From a virus: 45,137 bases of DNA. This document shows positions 31,931-39,535 of the stretch, piece after piece. A program made the translations under genes and the position numbers. A model generated the notes under the pieces. It ran no database searches, was not told the origin of the DNA, and saw only the letters and a program-made list of their open reading frames with translations. Within the stretch, counting starts at the first letter, position 1, and each line of letters opens with the position of its first letter. The stretch is from positions 1 through 45,137 of the IMG/VR virus record IMGVR_UViG_3300020233_000075. The stretch is one strand, 5' to 3'.

Positions 31931-33076
31931 TTACACCGCCAATCCTTGCCCCTTGAGGGCAACATCTGCGCTAGCAAGCCAGGCATCAAGACCTGCAATC
32001 CCTGTTGGGGCAGGCAGAGGGGCCAATACGGGGGCTGCCACTGGGGCTGCCCCACGGAACCCTACAGCATCTACAGGACCTGTCCCATGAGCGAACGTGC
32101 GTGGAGTCCCGACAGTAGCAGAACCGCCTGCGCACACAAACGATTCTGTATCGGTTACCACTGAACCTATGCCTGCTGCTGCAACAGAATCGTTAGCGCG
32201 GACACGGTGACCGTGCCCTGCAACAATCGCGGCATCTGCAACAGATGTGAGTGTAGCCACAATACGGTTATCGTCTCCTGCGAAAATTCCGGACCGCAAC
32301 GATGCGATGCCACCACCAGGAGCGGTGACACGGCTACTGCCTGTAGCCACAGTGGCACTCGACCCTGCATTGTCAAGCAGACTCCCTGAGCCACCCCCAA
32401 TAAAGTTGGAACCGTTCTTGACCCCTGTCGTTTCACGGACAATATGGGAGAACCCGCCTGCCACAACACTACGGTTTGTATCTAGAATCGTGTTTACCTG
32501 GCCCGCAATGATAGCGTTTGAAAAGTTCGTATCGAAAACCCCTACCAACAAACTATTACCTGACCCGCCTCCGATAAACCCTGTGTCATCAAAATCTGTA
32601 CCTGTGCCTGTGATCATGTTCCCGAAGCCGCCTGCCACTACGGCCCCCACAGATGCGACATCATTTCCGATTCCTGCAATGATGCAGCCCGCGAACCCTG
32701 TTACTGTGTTGTTGGTGCCTGCGAGAACTGCGCTCTCTCCGAAGTCGGGGCCGAATATTGACGCCACAGTATTGCCCGTTCCCCCACCGATGAACCCTCC
32801 GGCAGCAGAGATGCTCCCTCCGCCCCCCGCAACAATACCTGAGCGGTCCGATACGACAGAGTGCCCTACCCCACCTAGGATCGTAGAATAGTCACCTGCG
32901 ACAACGGCAGTAGGGTCACCTTGGTTATTGGCGAACAGCCCTGACGTGGCAGGAAGCCCCACCGCCCAATTGGTACGTACCGTATCTGACTGTACTGTGG
33001 CGTCGGGGGCGAACACCAGCGCATCAGAATCATCGGTAGGTAGGATACGGATTCTACAGCAGGAAGCGTTACCCAT
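31931..33076 (-). CDS. Gly/Asn repeat protein, YadA-head-like beta roll (381 aa)
   Basis: Residues 55-310 are a run of short repeats of the form S-x-VAGG-x-GN with spacers (VVAGDYSTILGGVGHSV, GFIGGGTGNTVAS, SVVAGGFSHIV, IFAGDDNRIV), resembling the stacked left-handed beta roll of YadA-type adhesin heads and some phage fibres. The N-terminus MGNASCCRIRILPTDDSD is shared in form with the protein at 33432. The C-terminus is Ala/Pro-rich. Probably a trimeric fibre or decoration spike. Confidence 0.72.
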   Translation of the reverse strand: MGNASCCRIRILPTDDSDALVFAPDATVQSDTVRTNWAVGLPATSGLFANNQGDPTAVVAGDYSTILGGVGHSVVSDRSGIVAGGGGSISAAGGFIGGGTGNTVASIFGPDFGESAVLAGTNNTVTGFAGCIIAGIGNDVASVGAVVAGGFGNMITGTGTDFDDTGFIGGGSGNSLLVGVFDTNFSNAIIAGQVNTILDTNRSVVAGGFSHIVRETTGVKNGSNFIGGGSGSLLDNAGSSATVATGSSRVTAPGGGIASLRSGIFAGDDNRIVATLTSVADAAIVAGHGHRVRANDSVAAAGIGSVVTDTESFVCAGGSATVGTPRTFAHGTGPVDAVGFRGAAPVAAPVLAPLPAPTGIAGLDAWLASADVALKGQGLAV

Positions 33077-33432
33077 CAGGGGTTACCTCCGGACACTATC
33101 GCAGCCTCGTCACCCGTCAAGGGTAGCCCGCCAATAAGTTTGGTGCGTGCAGCATCCTTTAACGTCTGTTCAGATACAATCTGTGCGTCGAGCCACGCCT
33201 GCCCACCAACAGCCCTATTGGCCCATTCTGTCAAGTATGTGGCTTCTAACGCATCATGTTCAACCTTCGTTATAGCCACGGCCCCTGTAGGGCTAGTGTT
33301 CTGTGTGCCGTGCACCTGCCCGTTAGTGGCCCAAGTCGAATCGTGACCAAATGCTCCACCGTCGAACGGGTCGCCGTTAAGCACTTTCCAATAGGTGCGG
33401 GACTCTACAGACCCTGGGGGGTAAACGTTCAT
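33076..33432 (-). CDS. Hypothetical protein (118 aa)
   Basis: The start is placed at ATG 33432, which overlaps the upstream stop by one base; a GTG three bases earlier is in frame. It begins MNVYPPGSVESRTYWKVLNG and has a helical C-terminal half with AITKVEHDALEATYLTEWAN, a pattern of small phage fibre-associated proteins. It is similar in size and layout to the protein at 6558. Confidence 0.68.
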   Translation of the reverse strand: MNVYPPGSVESRTYWKVLNGDPFDGGAFGHDSTWATNGQVHGTQNTSPTGAVAITKVEHDALEATYLTEWANRAVGGQAWLDAQIVSEQTLKDAARTKLIGGLPLTGDEAAIVSGGNP

Positions 33433-34142
33433 CACAAAGTCCCCCCGAATAAAGCAATATCTATACCCGAGCCGAACACAGATGACACAACTGAGGATGC
33501 TCCACTAGACCCGAACAGGGCAACTGTGCTAGCAACACACACGTCTAAGGCAGTGAAGGGAGATAGAAGTGAGCTGTCTATACGCACAGTTGGCTCAAAG
33601 GTGAAGGATATGGTTGATGTCCCCGCGTTCACGTACCCATCTGTATCAATAGTGAAGAATGGGGCACCAATAGGATCTGGGCACCCCGACGTGAACCCGT
33701 AAGAGAAACCTGCGCCAGGTTCCAAAGTCACGATAAGGACAGGATGTGTCGTAACAATCTGTGCGACAAAGAACTGGCCTGCAACAGATGGATTAGGCAT
33801 CGACACAGACAACGCAGAACCCCACGCAACGTTACCTGCTGGCCCCCCCGGGAAAGGCCCAGGAGGAGTGTCTACGATGATAGGGGGAAGGGAACCTATA
33901 GGGAGACTCCCCCCACCGCCCCCAACGAAACCATAAGGACCGGTTTCGAATCCGGACCCCGGGACACAAGCTACCCCGTTGTCAACGGGAAACCCGGCAC
34001 CGAACAAAGGGTGCGGAATCGACGCAGGGATAACGGGGGTGGCGACAAGCGGGTCCAGAGGGCTACCCACCCCACTGAACCCTATACAGTCAGTATCAGA
34101 TGTGGCAACAGGTACCCGGATGCGGCAACAACTACCAGCCAT
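33432..34142 (-). CDS. Beta-rich virion protein with CCRIR N-terminus (236 aa)
   Basis: It starts MAGSCCRIRVPVATSDTDCI, then GFSGVGSPLDPLVATPVIPA; the first motif recurs in the gene at 31931 and the second in the gene at 8066. The C-terminal half is a beta sandwich (ALSVSMPNPSVAGQFFVAQI, STISFTFEPTVRIDSS) that looks like a receptor-binding or decoration domain. The start overlaps the upstream stop by one base. Confidence 0.7.
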   Translation of the reverse strand: MAGSCCRIRVPVATSDTDCIGFSGVGSPLDPLVATPVIPASIPHPLFGAGFPVDNGVACVPGSGFETGPYGFVGGGGGSLPIGSLPPIIVDTPPGPFPGGPAGNVAWGSALSVSMPNPSVAGQFFVAQIVTTHPVLIVTLEPGAGFSYGFTSGCPDPIGAPFFTIDTDGYVNAGTSTISFTFEPTVRIDSSLLSPFTALDVCVASTVALFGSSGASSVVSSVFGSGIDIALFGGTL

Positions 34143-34819
34143 CACACCACGACCTCATAGAATACAGTAACAATGTCACCTGCATCTACCCCATCGACAG
34201 TAAAGGGCAGGTTCAGAGGGTCAGAACCATTTCCCCATGACTCTTCGTCACCCACAAACATGGGGGTAGTGTTAACCACATTGTCTGTAACCGTTACTGA
34301 CCCTGCAACCCCTACCACACGCACCTTGATAGTGAATCGGAGAACATTCGCTGGGAGAGCCCACGTGAATACCCCAGTGAAATGCTCCCGCCGGGAAGAT
34401 ATAGACGCCGGGAGACAATCGATACAGTCACAATCAAAATCGACGGGGCCGATCGGAACGTAAGGGGTGACTCCATCAGCCTCTGTGTCAAACGATGAGG
34501 CGATTGTACCATCAGAGTTACGGATCTCGATACGCAGAAACTTGTTTTGGAACCCAGGGGCACCAGACCCAAGGTCACATAACTCTCTTACCGCTACAGT
34601 CCCAGCTGTATCGGCACAGGTTACAACATCCCCAACGGGAACATACGCGGTGATCCCATCCAACAGAGTGTCGACGATGCCGATAACTGTGCCTGTATCA
34701 CAGTTAATTTGGTAGCGCCGCAGAAACGACTGATTATCGTCACAAAGAACTTGGAAACGAATAGGTTGACAATTGTCACCAGGGTCACCCGGGAGACACT
34801 CTGGGATTGGAGCTGCCAT
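34142..34819 (-). CDS. Virion protein with two LDG repeats (225 aa)
   Basis: Repeat copies are at about 22-68 (FQVLCDDNQSFLRRYQINCD, LLDGITAYVPVGDVVTC) and 77-130 (VRELCDLG, FLRIEIRNSDGTI, TEADGVTPYVPIG). The last 90 residues form a separate beta domain (FTWALPANVLRFTIKVRVVG). It follows the capsid and 412-residue genes, a position compatible with capsid decoration. Confidence 0.72.
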   Translation of the reverse strand: MAAPIPECLPGDPGDNCQPIRFQVLCDDNQSFLRRYQINCDTGTVIGIVDTLLDGITAYVPVGDVVTCADTAGTVAVRELCDLGSGAPGFQNKFLRIEIRNSDGTIASSFDTEADGVTPYVPIGPVDFDCDCIDCLPASISSRREHFTGVFTWALPANVLRFTIKVRVVGVAGSVTVTDNVVNTTPMFVGDEESWGNGSDPLNLPFTVDGVDAGDIVTVFYEVVV

Positions 34820-34822
34820 GAG

Positions 34823-36061
34823 TCAGAAGCCCTGGCACAAGTCAACCAAAATCGCGAAGCGACAACACAAGTCGTCAGTGACAGCTGCCGTGCATTCCCC
34901 GCGATAAATCACAGTGTTGGTAGCCCTATCGAGTGCCTCCTCTATAGTCCCAGGCACCAGCTCAGACTCACCTATACGAACCTGCACAGGACCTGTAGCA
35001 TATGCCCACACCTCGTTTGTTCCGGGAGGGGGCTGGCCGATAGGTCCTGTTCCAGGGTACCCGGAGCCTGACACCACCACATCGCAGCGGGCGGGGGTAA
35101 GTAGAACACGGTCGCCTGTAATGAAATCGGCTAGATCCCCAAGTTCCCCCGAAATAGGCACAGACGCGATAGCAGTCAAGTTCAACCAACGCTCAACCAA
35201 TGCAGGAGTAGCATGGATATATCCACGAGACCCTGTCCCACAGTTAGCAAGAGCCTGCGCGAACAAGATTAAAGCTATCCCAGGGGAAACAGCCACAGGG
35301 GCAGCGAAACCGCCAGGGTTAAGAATGTGATCGTCGTCGTTAGGGGTAGCACGAACCAAACTTGGGTTAGAAGGATTCTTACCCCCCGTCCAATACTCTG
35401 CCTCAACAGCCTTCGATTTCCCAAGTTCTAGCTGCTCCAATGCACGACGCTCATACTCTGTCGCCTGCCACCCCCAAGATGAACACCTGTAGGGCACCTC
35501 AACTTGGAACGGGTCATAGAAAACGTCTTCGGTAGGGTCGACATACACAGATTTCTGGACTTGGAGTCCAGACTCCTGAATGACAGTTGCAGCCACACCT
35601 GCGCCACCACCGGCAAGGTCAATATCCGCTGCAACAATATCTGGGACGTTCGTTTCACCCAACGCGCCTGTAAAGGTAACGACATACGGGGTGGTTCCAC
35701 CACTGTCACCTGGACCGCCTGATACAACTACATCCCCAGGGGCTATGTCAGGGACAGATACAAGGCCTTCCAATGCAACCTGCACATCGAAAGCAGCAAT
35801 GTCAAATGTCAAAGCAGCAGTCGTGTCACCCCCAAATGTGAGATTCCATGTCCCCGAGGTGGCATCAACAACTATCTGCTGTACCTCACTTGTCACCCCG
35901 CACGGATTGAACACATCGGATTCGATGCAATTCTCAGGTTGGAAAACGAACCCAGACTCCCACCGTGTCTTATCACTGACAGTAATAGCAGATCGCAGCA
36001 GATCATGGCACGGAGGAATGCTCTTGGGTGGCTGTACAACTGCTTCTGGTGCGACTGGCAT
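34823..36061 (-). CDS. Capsid-region virion protein with inserted TGGPG domain (412 aa)
   Basis: A strong AAAGGAAGG site precedes the ATG at 36061. Residues 1-58 and 166-412 look like one protein (LLRSAITVSDKTRWESGFVF, FQVEVPYRCSSWGWQATEYE, LEQLELGKSKAVEAEYWTGG, GYIHATPALVERWLNLTAIA), while 59-165 are copy 3 of the domain at 22946 and 27688. It directly follows the major capsid gene. Likely a second head protein; the exact class is not recognised. Confidence 0.72.
   Translation of the reverse strand: MPVAPEAVVQPPKSIPPCHDLLRSAITVSDKTRWESGFVFQPENCIESDVFNPCGVTSEVQQIVVDATSGTWNLTFGGDTTAALTFDIAAFDVQVALEGLVSVPDIAPGDVVVSGGPGDSGGTTPYVVTFTGALGETNVPDIVAADIDLAGGGAGVAATVIQESGLQVQKSVYVDPTEDVFYDPFQVEVPYRCSSWGWQATEYERRALEQLELGKSKAVEAEYWTGGKNPSNPSLVRATPNDDDHILNPGGFAAPVAVSPGIALILFAQALANCGTGSRGYIHATPALVERWLNLTAIASVPISGELGDLADFITGDRVLLTPARCDVVVSGSGYPGTGPIGQPPPGTNEVWAYATGPVQVRIGESELVPGTIEEALDRATNTVIYRGECTAAVTDDLCCRFAILVDLCQGF
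35567..35887 (-). repeat. Inserted TGGPG domain, copy 3
   Basis: It codes for SEVQQIVVDATSGTWNLTF through ATVIQESG. Aligned marks are VQQIVVDAT, VQVALEGL, GDVVVSGGPGDSGGTTPYVV and ADIDLAGGGAGV. It is the most diverged of the three copies. Flanking host-protein sequence continues on both sides, so it is an insertion, not a terminal fusion. Confidence 0.82.
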
Positions 36062-36103
36062 AGAACCCTTCCTTTACGGGCAAAGCATAGGCGCCTAGCG
36101 CCA

Positions 36104-36135
36104 GGGCTTGGTGGAATAGTAGCCCCACCAAGCCC
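36104..36135 (-). terminator. Perfect 11-bp hairpin between capsid gene and next gene
   Basis: GGGCTTGGTGG at 36104-36114 pairs with CCACCAAGCCC at 36125-36135 around a 10-base loop. A smaller GGCGC/GCGCC hairpin follows at 36090-36102. There is no T-run, so it is not a standard intrinsic terminator. It could stabilise the capsid mRNA or partly attenuate read-through. Confidence 0.6.
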
Positions 36136-36167
36136 AAGCATCCAAACGAATGCGCTATGACAGTTTC

Positions 36168-37907
36168 CTAGGCGCAAACAAACGGAGCCAAAGGTTCCGG
36201 AGCAGTACCATCGGGACACAAGGTGTGCTCAAGTCTGATCGACTCAAGCCCAACGAAACAAACCTGGAGCCATTCCTCAGAGAACATCTCAAGGTCATTT
36301 GTTCCGTTAAGGGAACTGTCTCGGATCATACCCACATCCAAGGTTCCGCCATCAAGCCGAACGAAGGTGCCCGGAGCGAAGATGTACGAAACGACAGTGG
36401 TTGGGAAGCTGTTGAGCACCCCTGCCGCCTGCGCAGCGTTGAACTCTTGCCCCGCTCCTGTAGCGGAGTCGTAGTAGAAACACACGTTCAGGTTCAAGGT
36501 GGCGAAAGCACACTGAACAGTACGCACAGGGTCCTCACAGATCTGAGCCAAACCTAGAGAATGATCGTTGACCAAGTCAACGTACACAAACTCTGCGATC
36601 CAGGAAGGGAGGAACAGTTCGAGTACCGCATCCGCAGCCATGTGGTGGCGACGCCGGTAGTTTGCAGTAGCGATAGCGATGTTGTTGATCAACGACCGCA
36701 CAGCGCCATAGGTGGAACCTGCGGTAACCGCAGTCGATGCATTGTCAATCGCATCAAGGTAGAAGATCTCCTTGGTCTCAGTGAAGATAACAGCCAAGTC
36801 CTGAAGGAATGACTCTACCTGCTCTGGGAATGTGCGGAAGTTCAAGTTACCGAACCGCACACACTGAGAGACTACATCGACACGACACTCCTCAACGGGA
36901 GGACAGGCAACTGCCACACATGGCTTGGGGGCCGTTGGTGGGTATCCTGATGCGTCCTCTACCTCTGTGGTAACACGCACACCAGCGGCGGCGTCACGGA
37001 AGTCAGGAGGGGAGATGAAACGGATGCCCCCACGCGGAACCTGCACTGTTGGCAAGCAAGACTCGACAGGGTTCATGGCTTCTGCCAAGCGGAAGAAGTC
37101 ATAGTCAGGCTCTAGGGGAGCACAGTTACCACCAGATGCGACAAGGGCGTTAACCTCTGCGCGTGCCTGGGCGTGACGACTGCGTACAGCGTCAAGAATC
37201 GCGAAGTTCTCCTCGTAACCGGTACCGAGCACATATGGGTGCTCGACAGTGGCGGAAGCAAGGGTGATCTTCTCGAATGTTCCTGTTGGGACACTGGCTG
37301 TGTGGCGCTTGCGGTCAACCAACAGTTCCGCGAGTGCGGAAATGTCGATGGTCTGACCATCGCTGAGGCCATTGTCGTTCACGCGGCTGCGGAATCCTGC
37401 TGCTAGAGCATCTTCCTCAACAGCGATAGGTTCAACGGCAGCGGGGCGACTCTGCTTCAGGGCGGAGACAACGGGGTGGCGTGATTCGATGACGGGCTCC
37501 ACAAGGGCAACATCATCAGTGATGTCGTCGGTAGAAGCTTCCAAGGTGACTTCAACAGAAGCCTCAATGTTGTCATCTACGACAGGCTCATCATCAGAGG
37601 TGCCTTCATCAGCACCATCCAAATCAGCTTCTTCGACGTCTGCGTCATCTTCGCCTTCTGGGGCAAACCTCTGGAGGACTGCACCCACACGCTCTTCGCG
37701 TTCCGCAGCAGCAGATTCACGTGTCGTCAGCTCGTCGTTGACGCGGTCGAATTCTGAAACAAGGCGCTCAAGTTCTGAGAGCTTCGAATCATCTTTCTTG
37801 GCCTCTTCGGCTAGAGCCTCGACCTGCTCTTGGATCTGAAGTCCAAGTTGGGTAAGTTCATCTTCCGTAAGACCTGTAAGGTCTTCCGGTACCTGGATTG
37901 GGTCCAC
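36168..37907 (-). CDS. Major capsid protein with N-terminal scaffold-like region (579 aa)
   Basis: The GTG at 37907 has AGGAGAAA at good spacing. Residues 1-80 are a coiled coil (LTEDELTQLGLQIQEQVEAL, LSELERLVSEFDRVNDELTT) and 84-130 a very acidic linker, resembling the scaffolding delta region of HK97-type capsid proteins. The capsid core runs from about 165 to the end (MNPVESCLPTVQVPRGGIRF, FTETKEIFYLDAIDNASTAV, AVRSLINNIAIATANYRRRH, FLPSWIAEFVYVDLVND). No maturation protease gene is visible in the window. It is separated from neighbours by structured gaps. Confidence 0.85.
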   Translation of the reverse strand: MDPIQVPEDLTGLTEDELTQLGLQIQEQVEALAEEAKKDDSKLSELERLVSEFDRVNDELTTRESAAAEREERVGAVLQRFAPEGEDDADVEEADLDGADEGTSDDEPVVDDNIEASVEVTLEASTDDITDDVALVEPVIESRHPVVSALKQSRPAAVEPIAVEEDALAAGFRSRVNDNGLSDGQTIDISALAELLVDRKRHTASVPTGTFEKITLASATVEHPYVLGTGYEENFAILDAVRSRHAQARAEVNALVASGGNCAPLEPDYDFFRLAEAMNPVESCLPTVQVPRGGIRFISPPDFRDAAAGVRVTTEVEDASGYPPTAPKPCVAVACPPVEECRVDVVSQCVRFGNLNFRTFPEQVESFLQDLAVIFTETKEIFYLDAIDNASTAVTAGSTYGAVRSLINNIAIATANYRRRHHMAADAVLELFLPSWIAEFVYVDLVNDHSLGLAQICEDPVRTVQCAFATLNLNVCFYYDSATGAGQEFNAAQAAGVLNSFPTTVVSYIFAPGTFVRLDGGTLDVGMIRDSSLNGTNDLEMFSEEWLQVCFVGLESIRLEHTLCPDGTAPEPLAPFVCA

Positions 37908-38066
37908 GATCTTTTCTCCTCGTGATCATGTTGAGAATGGTTGCTTGACCCGCAAGCCCGACTATGCCGGTCTGCTTGCTGTTGACTTCGTCAACAGCCG
38001 GTATCTCCCTAGCGGGGACACCTCCCACTATAAACACTCGCATATAGCGAAGTGTGGCAATCCGAA
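37908..38066 (-). promoter_or_regulatory. Structured 5' leader of the major capsid gene
   Basis: This 159-base gap contains a perfect 9-bp hairpin at 37978-37998 (GCTGTTGAC, loop GAA in the transcribed strand, GTCAACAGC). Upstream of it is an AT-rich stretch (TATATG and TATAGT) that could supply a promoter -10, though no good -35 lies at 16-18 bases. A regulated or stabilised leader for the most abundant virion protein is likely, mechanism unknown. Confidence 0.45.
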
Positions 38067-38270
38067 TTATCTTGCCCAGGATAGCAACGATGTGGGGTAA
38101 CGGTGATGCTGCCACTTGGCTGCTACAGCAGTGATAGTTTCTCGCCAATCATCCGATTGCGATTGGCGTAACATGCGTTCGCATTCGTTGACGCATTCAG
38201 ATCCGAACACCTCGCGAATCTGATTTAGTTCATACGCCAGATCCAATGCATCGTTAATCCATCTAGTCAT
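38067..38270 (-). CDS. Small helical hypothetical protein (67 aa)
   Basis: The start ATG at 38270 (MTRWINDALDLAYELNQIRE) is preceded by an excellent GGAGGTATC site. The product is helical and charged with two Cys (GSECVNECERML). It is transcribed just ahead of the capsid leader. No family is recognised. Confidence 0.72.
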   Translation of the reverse strand: MTRWINDALDLAYELNQIREVFGSECVNECERMLRQSQSDDWRETITAVAAKWQHHRYPTSLLSWAR

Positions 38271-38341
38271 ACTGATACCTCCTATAGGGGGCCACCTATA
38301 TGATACATCAACACAGCTGCTAGCAGCAAGCAAAACGACGG

Positions 38342-38905
38342 CTAAGCATTATCTTCGACTTTAGTAACTGTTACATCTGCATCACCCAACGGAACCCCAC
38401 CATCAACATCATCATCTAACCCCCCGACATTGCTCAGTGGAATGTGCTCTGGGATAGATGCCTCCGCAGGTTCCATTACCGGTTCATCTTCCGTAACTGT
38501 CCGCTGCGCCCCAGGATGCGGAGCAGGACGTTTACGCACATCAGGTTGCATCGGAAGTTCCCCAGGGGACAGATTAGAATTGTCCATACCAGGCTGCGGC
38601 ATTTCACGCAACAGACGGTTATGGACAACCGTTCCATCCTCACCAGACACAGCACAATAGACAGCTAGGGCGCCACCAACCCAATGGGTACGCCTATCGT
38701 TGAGGACAAGATCAACGTCCTGTAGCCCATCCAACCACTTTTGACGCCCCTCGCATACCCTATCCCAAGCAACCGCAAGCCCCATCTCCGAACGCTGCGG
38801 CAACTCCCCCTGAGAACCAGCACCAGACGTTTCCAAAGGAACATCGCTGTGCCGACGCGTGCAACCCTGGTCTTTCCCCGTATCAATATGAATTCGCAAT
38901 CGCAT
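38342..38905 (-). CDS. Hypothetical protein with acidic C-terminus (187 aa)
   Basis: It begins MRLRIHIDTGKDQGCTRRHS, has a globular centre (LAVAWDRVCEGRQKWLDGLQ, THWVGGALAVYCAVSGEDG) and a long Pro/Glu/Asp-rich tail. The Shine-Dalgarno is weak. The place just before the capsid gene would suit a protease or scaffold, but no catalytic motif is visible, so no function is assigned. Confidence 0.65.
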   Translation of the reverse strand: MRLRIHIDTGKDQGCTRRHSDVPLETSGAGSQGELPQRSEMGLAVAWDRVCEGRQKWLDGLQDVDLVLNDRRTHWVGGALAVYCAVSGEDGTVVHNRLLREMPQPGMDNSNLSPGELPMQPDVRKRPAPHPGAQRTVTEDEPVMEPAEASIPEHIPLSNVGGLDDDVDGGVPLGDADVTVTKVEDNA

Positions 38906-39005
38906 ATAGCGATTCTACCTACAAGAGTTACAGCAGATGCAAAAAATTCAAACCACGTAAACAGATGCCGCAACAGCAACAATCCTAGGGGCCTGCTAAA
39001 GTCCC

Positions 39006-39239
39006 CTACTTGTTTTCGCCTAGCATCCCCCCCGGGTCCCACACGTGAACAGTATGTCCACTATCATCAACGATCCGACCTGCTTTCATAGCCATTGAAA
39101 TCCCGTTGGGGATCAAAGATACACCTGCTACAAACCCTGCCGACTCCCAGAACACAGTGCCTTCCCTGTCAAATGCTTGGTACGTCCCACACTTCCGGGT
39201 GACGACCGTCATTTCCTTTTTCTCTGCCTTACGCGCCAT
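39006..39239 (-). CDS. Small hypothetical protein (77 aa)
   Basis: ATG at 39239 has GGGGAG eight bases upstream. The product starts MARKAEKKEMTVVTRKCGTY and has a beta-like core (TVFWESAGFVAGVSLIPNGI). Just after its stop is a TAGGGG/CCCCTA inverted repeat (about 38982-39004) that may act as a weak transcript end. Function unknown. Confidence 0.65.
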   Translation of the reverse strand: MARKAEKKEMTVVTRKCGTYQAFDREGTVFWESAGFVAGVSLIPNGISMAMKAGRIVDDSGHTVHVWDPGGMLGENK

Positions 39240-39284
39240 AGTTGGCTCCCCTACAACTTCCCACCATGAGGAAATTTGATCTAG

Positions 39285-39476
39285 ATGATGCTCAAGAAAC
39301 TCTTGCAAGACTTTGCCTCTGATATAGAACGTATCGCACAACAGGACAAACCGTCTCCCATTGAACTGTTGTTCATCGCGAACGCACTCAACAATCTAGC
39401 GCAAGCAGCCGGAGAAGAAAAGTTTGTACCCACACAACACGAACGCGCGTCAACTCCCATCACCTGCCCCAAGTAG
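39285..39476 (+). CDS. Small plus-strand protein (63 aa)
   Basis: This is one of only two genes on the plus strand. It starts MMLKKLLQDFASDIERIAQQ (ATG at 39285 or 39288) and continues SPIELLFIANALNNLAQAAG, a well-formed amphipathic helix pair. The opposite-strand frame here is Cys/Ser-rich and not protein-like. The Shine-Dalgarno (GAGG) is rather distant. It diverges from the gene at 39239 across only 45 bases. Confidence 0.62.
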   Translation: MMLKKLLQDFASDIERIAQQDKPSPIELLFIANALNNLAQAAGEEKFVPTQHERASTPITCPK

Positions 39477-39501
39477 ACATCCAACGGAAACTATAGCCAA
39501 A

Positions 39502-39535
39502 GGGGAGATTAGCCCCCAGGGGGCAACTCATCCCC
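39502..39535. terminator. Possible bidirectional hairpin between convergent genes
   Basis: The gap between the plus-strand gene and the lysozyme gene contains the near-palindrome GCCCCCAGGGGGC (39512-39524), flanked by GGGGA (39502-39506) and TCCCC (39531-39535), which can extend the stem. Convergent genes meet here, so a shared terminator would be sensible. No T-run is present on either strand. Confidence 0.4.

Noticed and set aside
32247-32891. Plus-strand frame opposite the Gly/Asn repeat protein
   Set aside because: Its regular Pro pattern is only the complement of the Gly-rich repeats.
37858-38148. Minus-strand frame of 96 codons through the capsid leader
   Set aside because: It runs into the capsid gene in another frame and lacks a ribosome site; the leader hairpin explains the sequence better.
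38906-39005. TAGGGG/CCCCTA inverted repeat followed by T-rich DNA on the plus strand as a terminator
   Set aside because: The T-rich side is on the plus strand, but no plus-strand gene precedes it; on the minus strand there is no adjacent T-run.
39281-39484. Minus-strand frame opposite the plus-strand gene at 39285
   Set aside because: Cys/Ser-rich and not protein-like, whereas the plus-strand product has a clean amphipathic helix pair.
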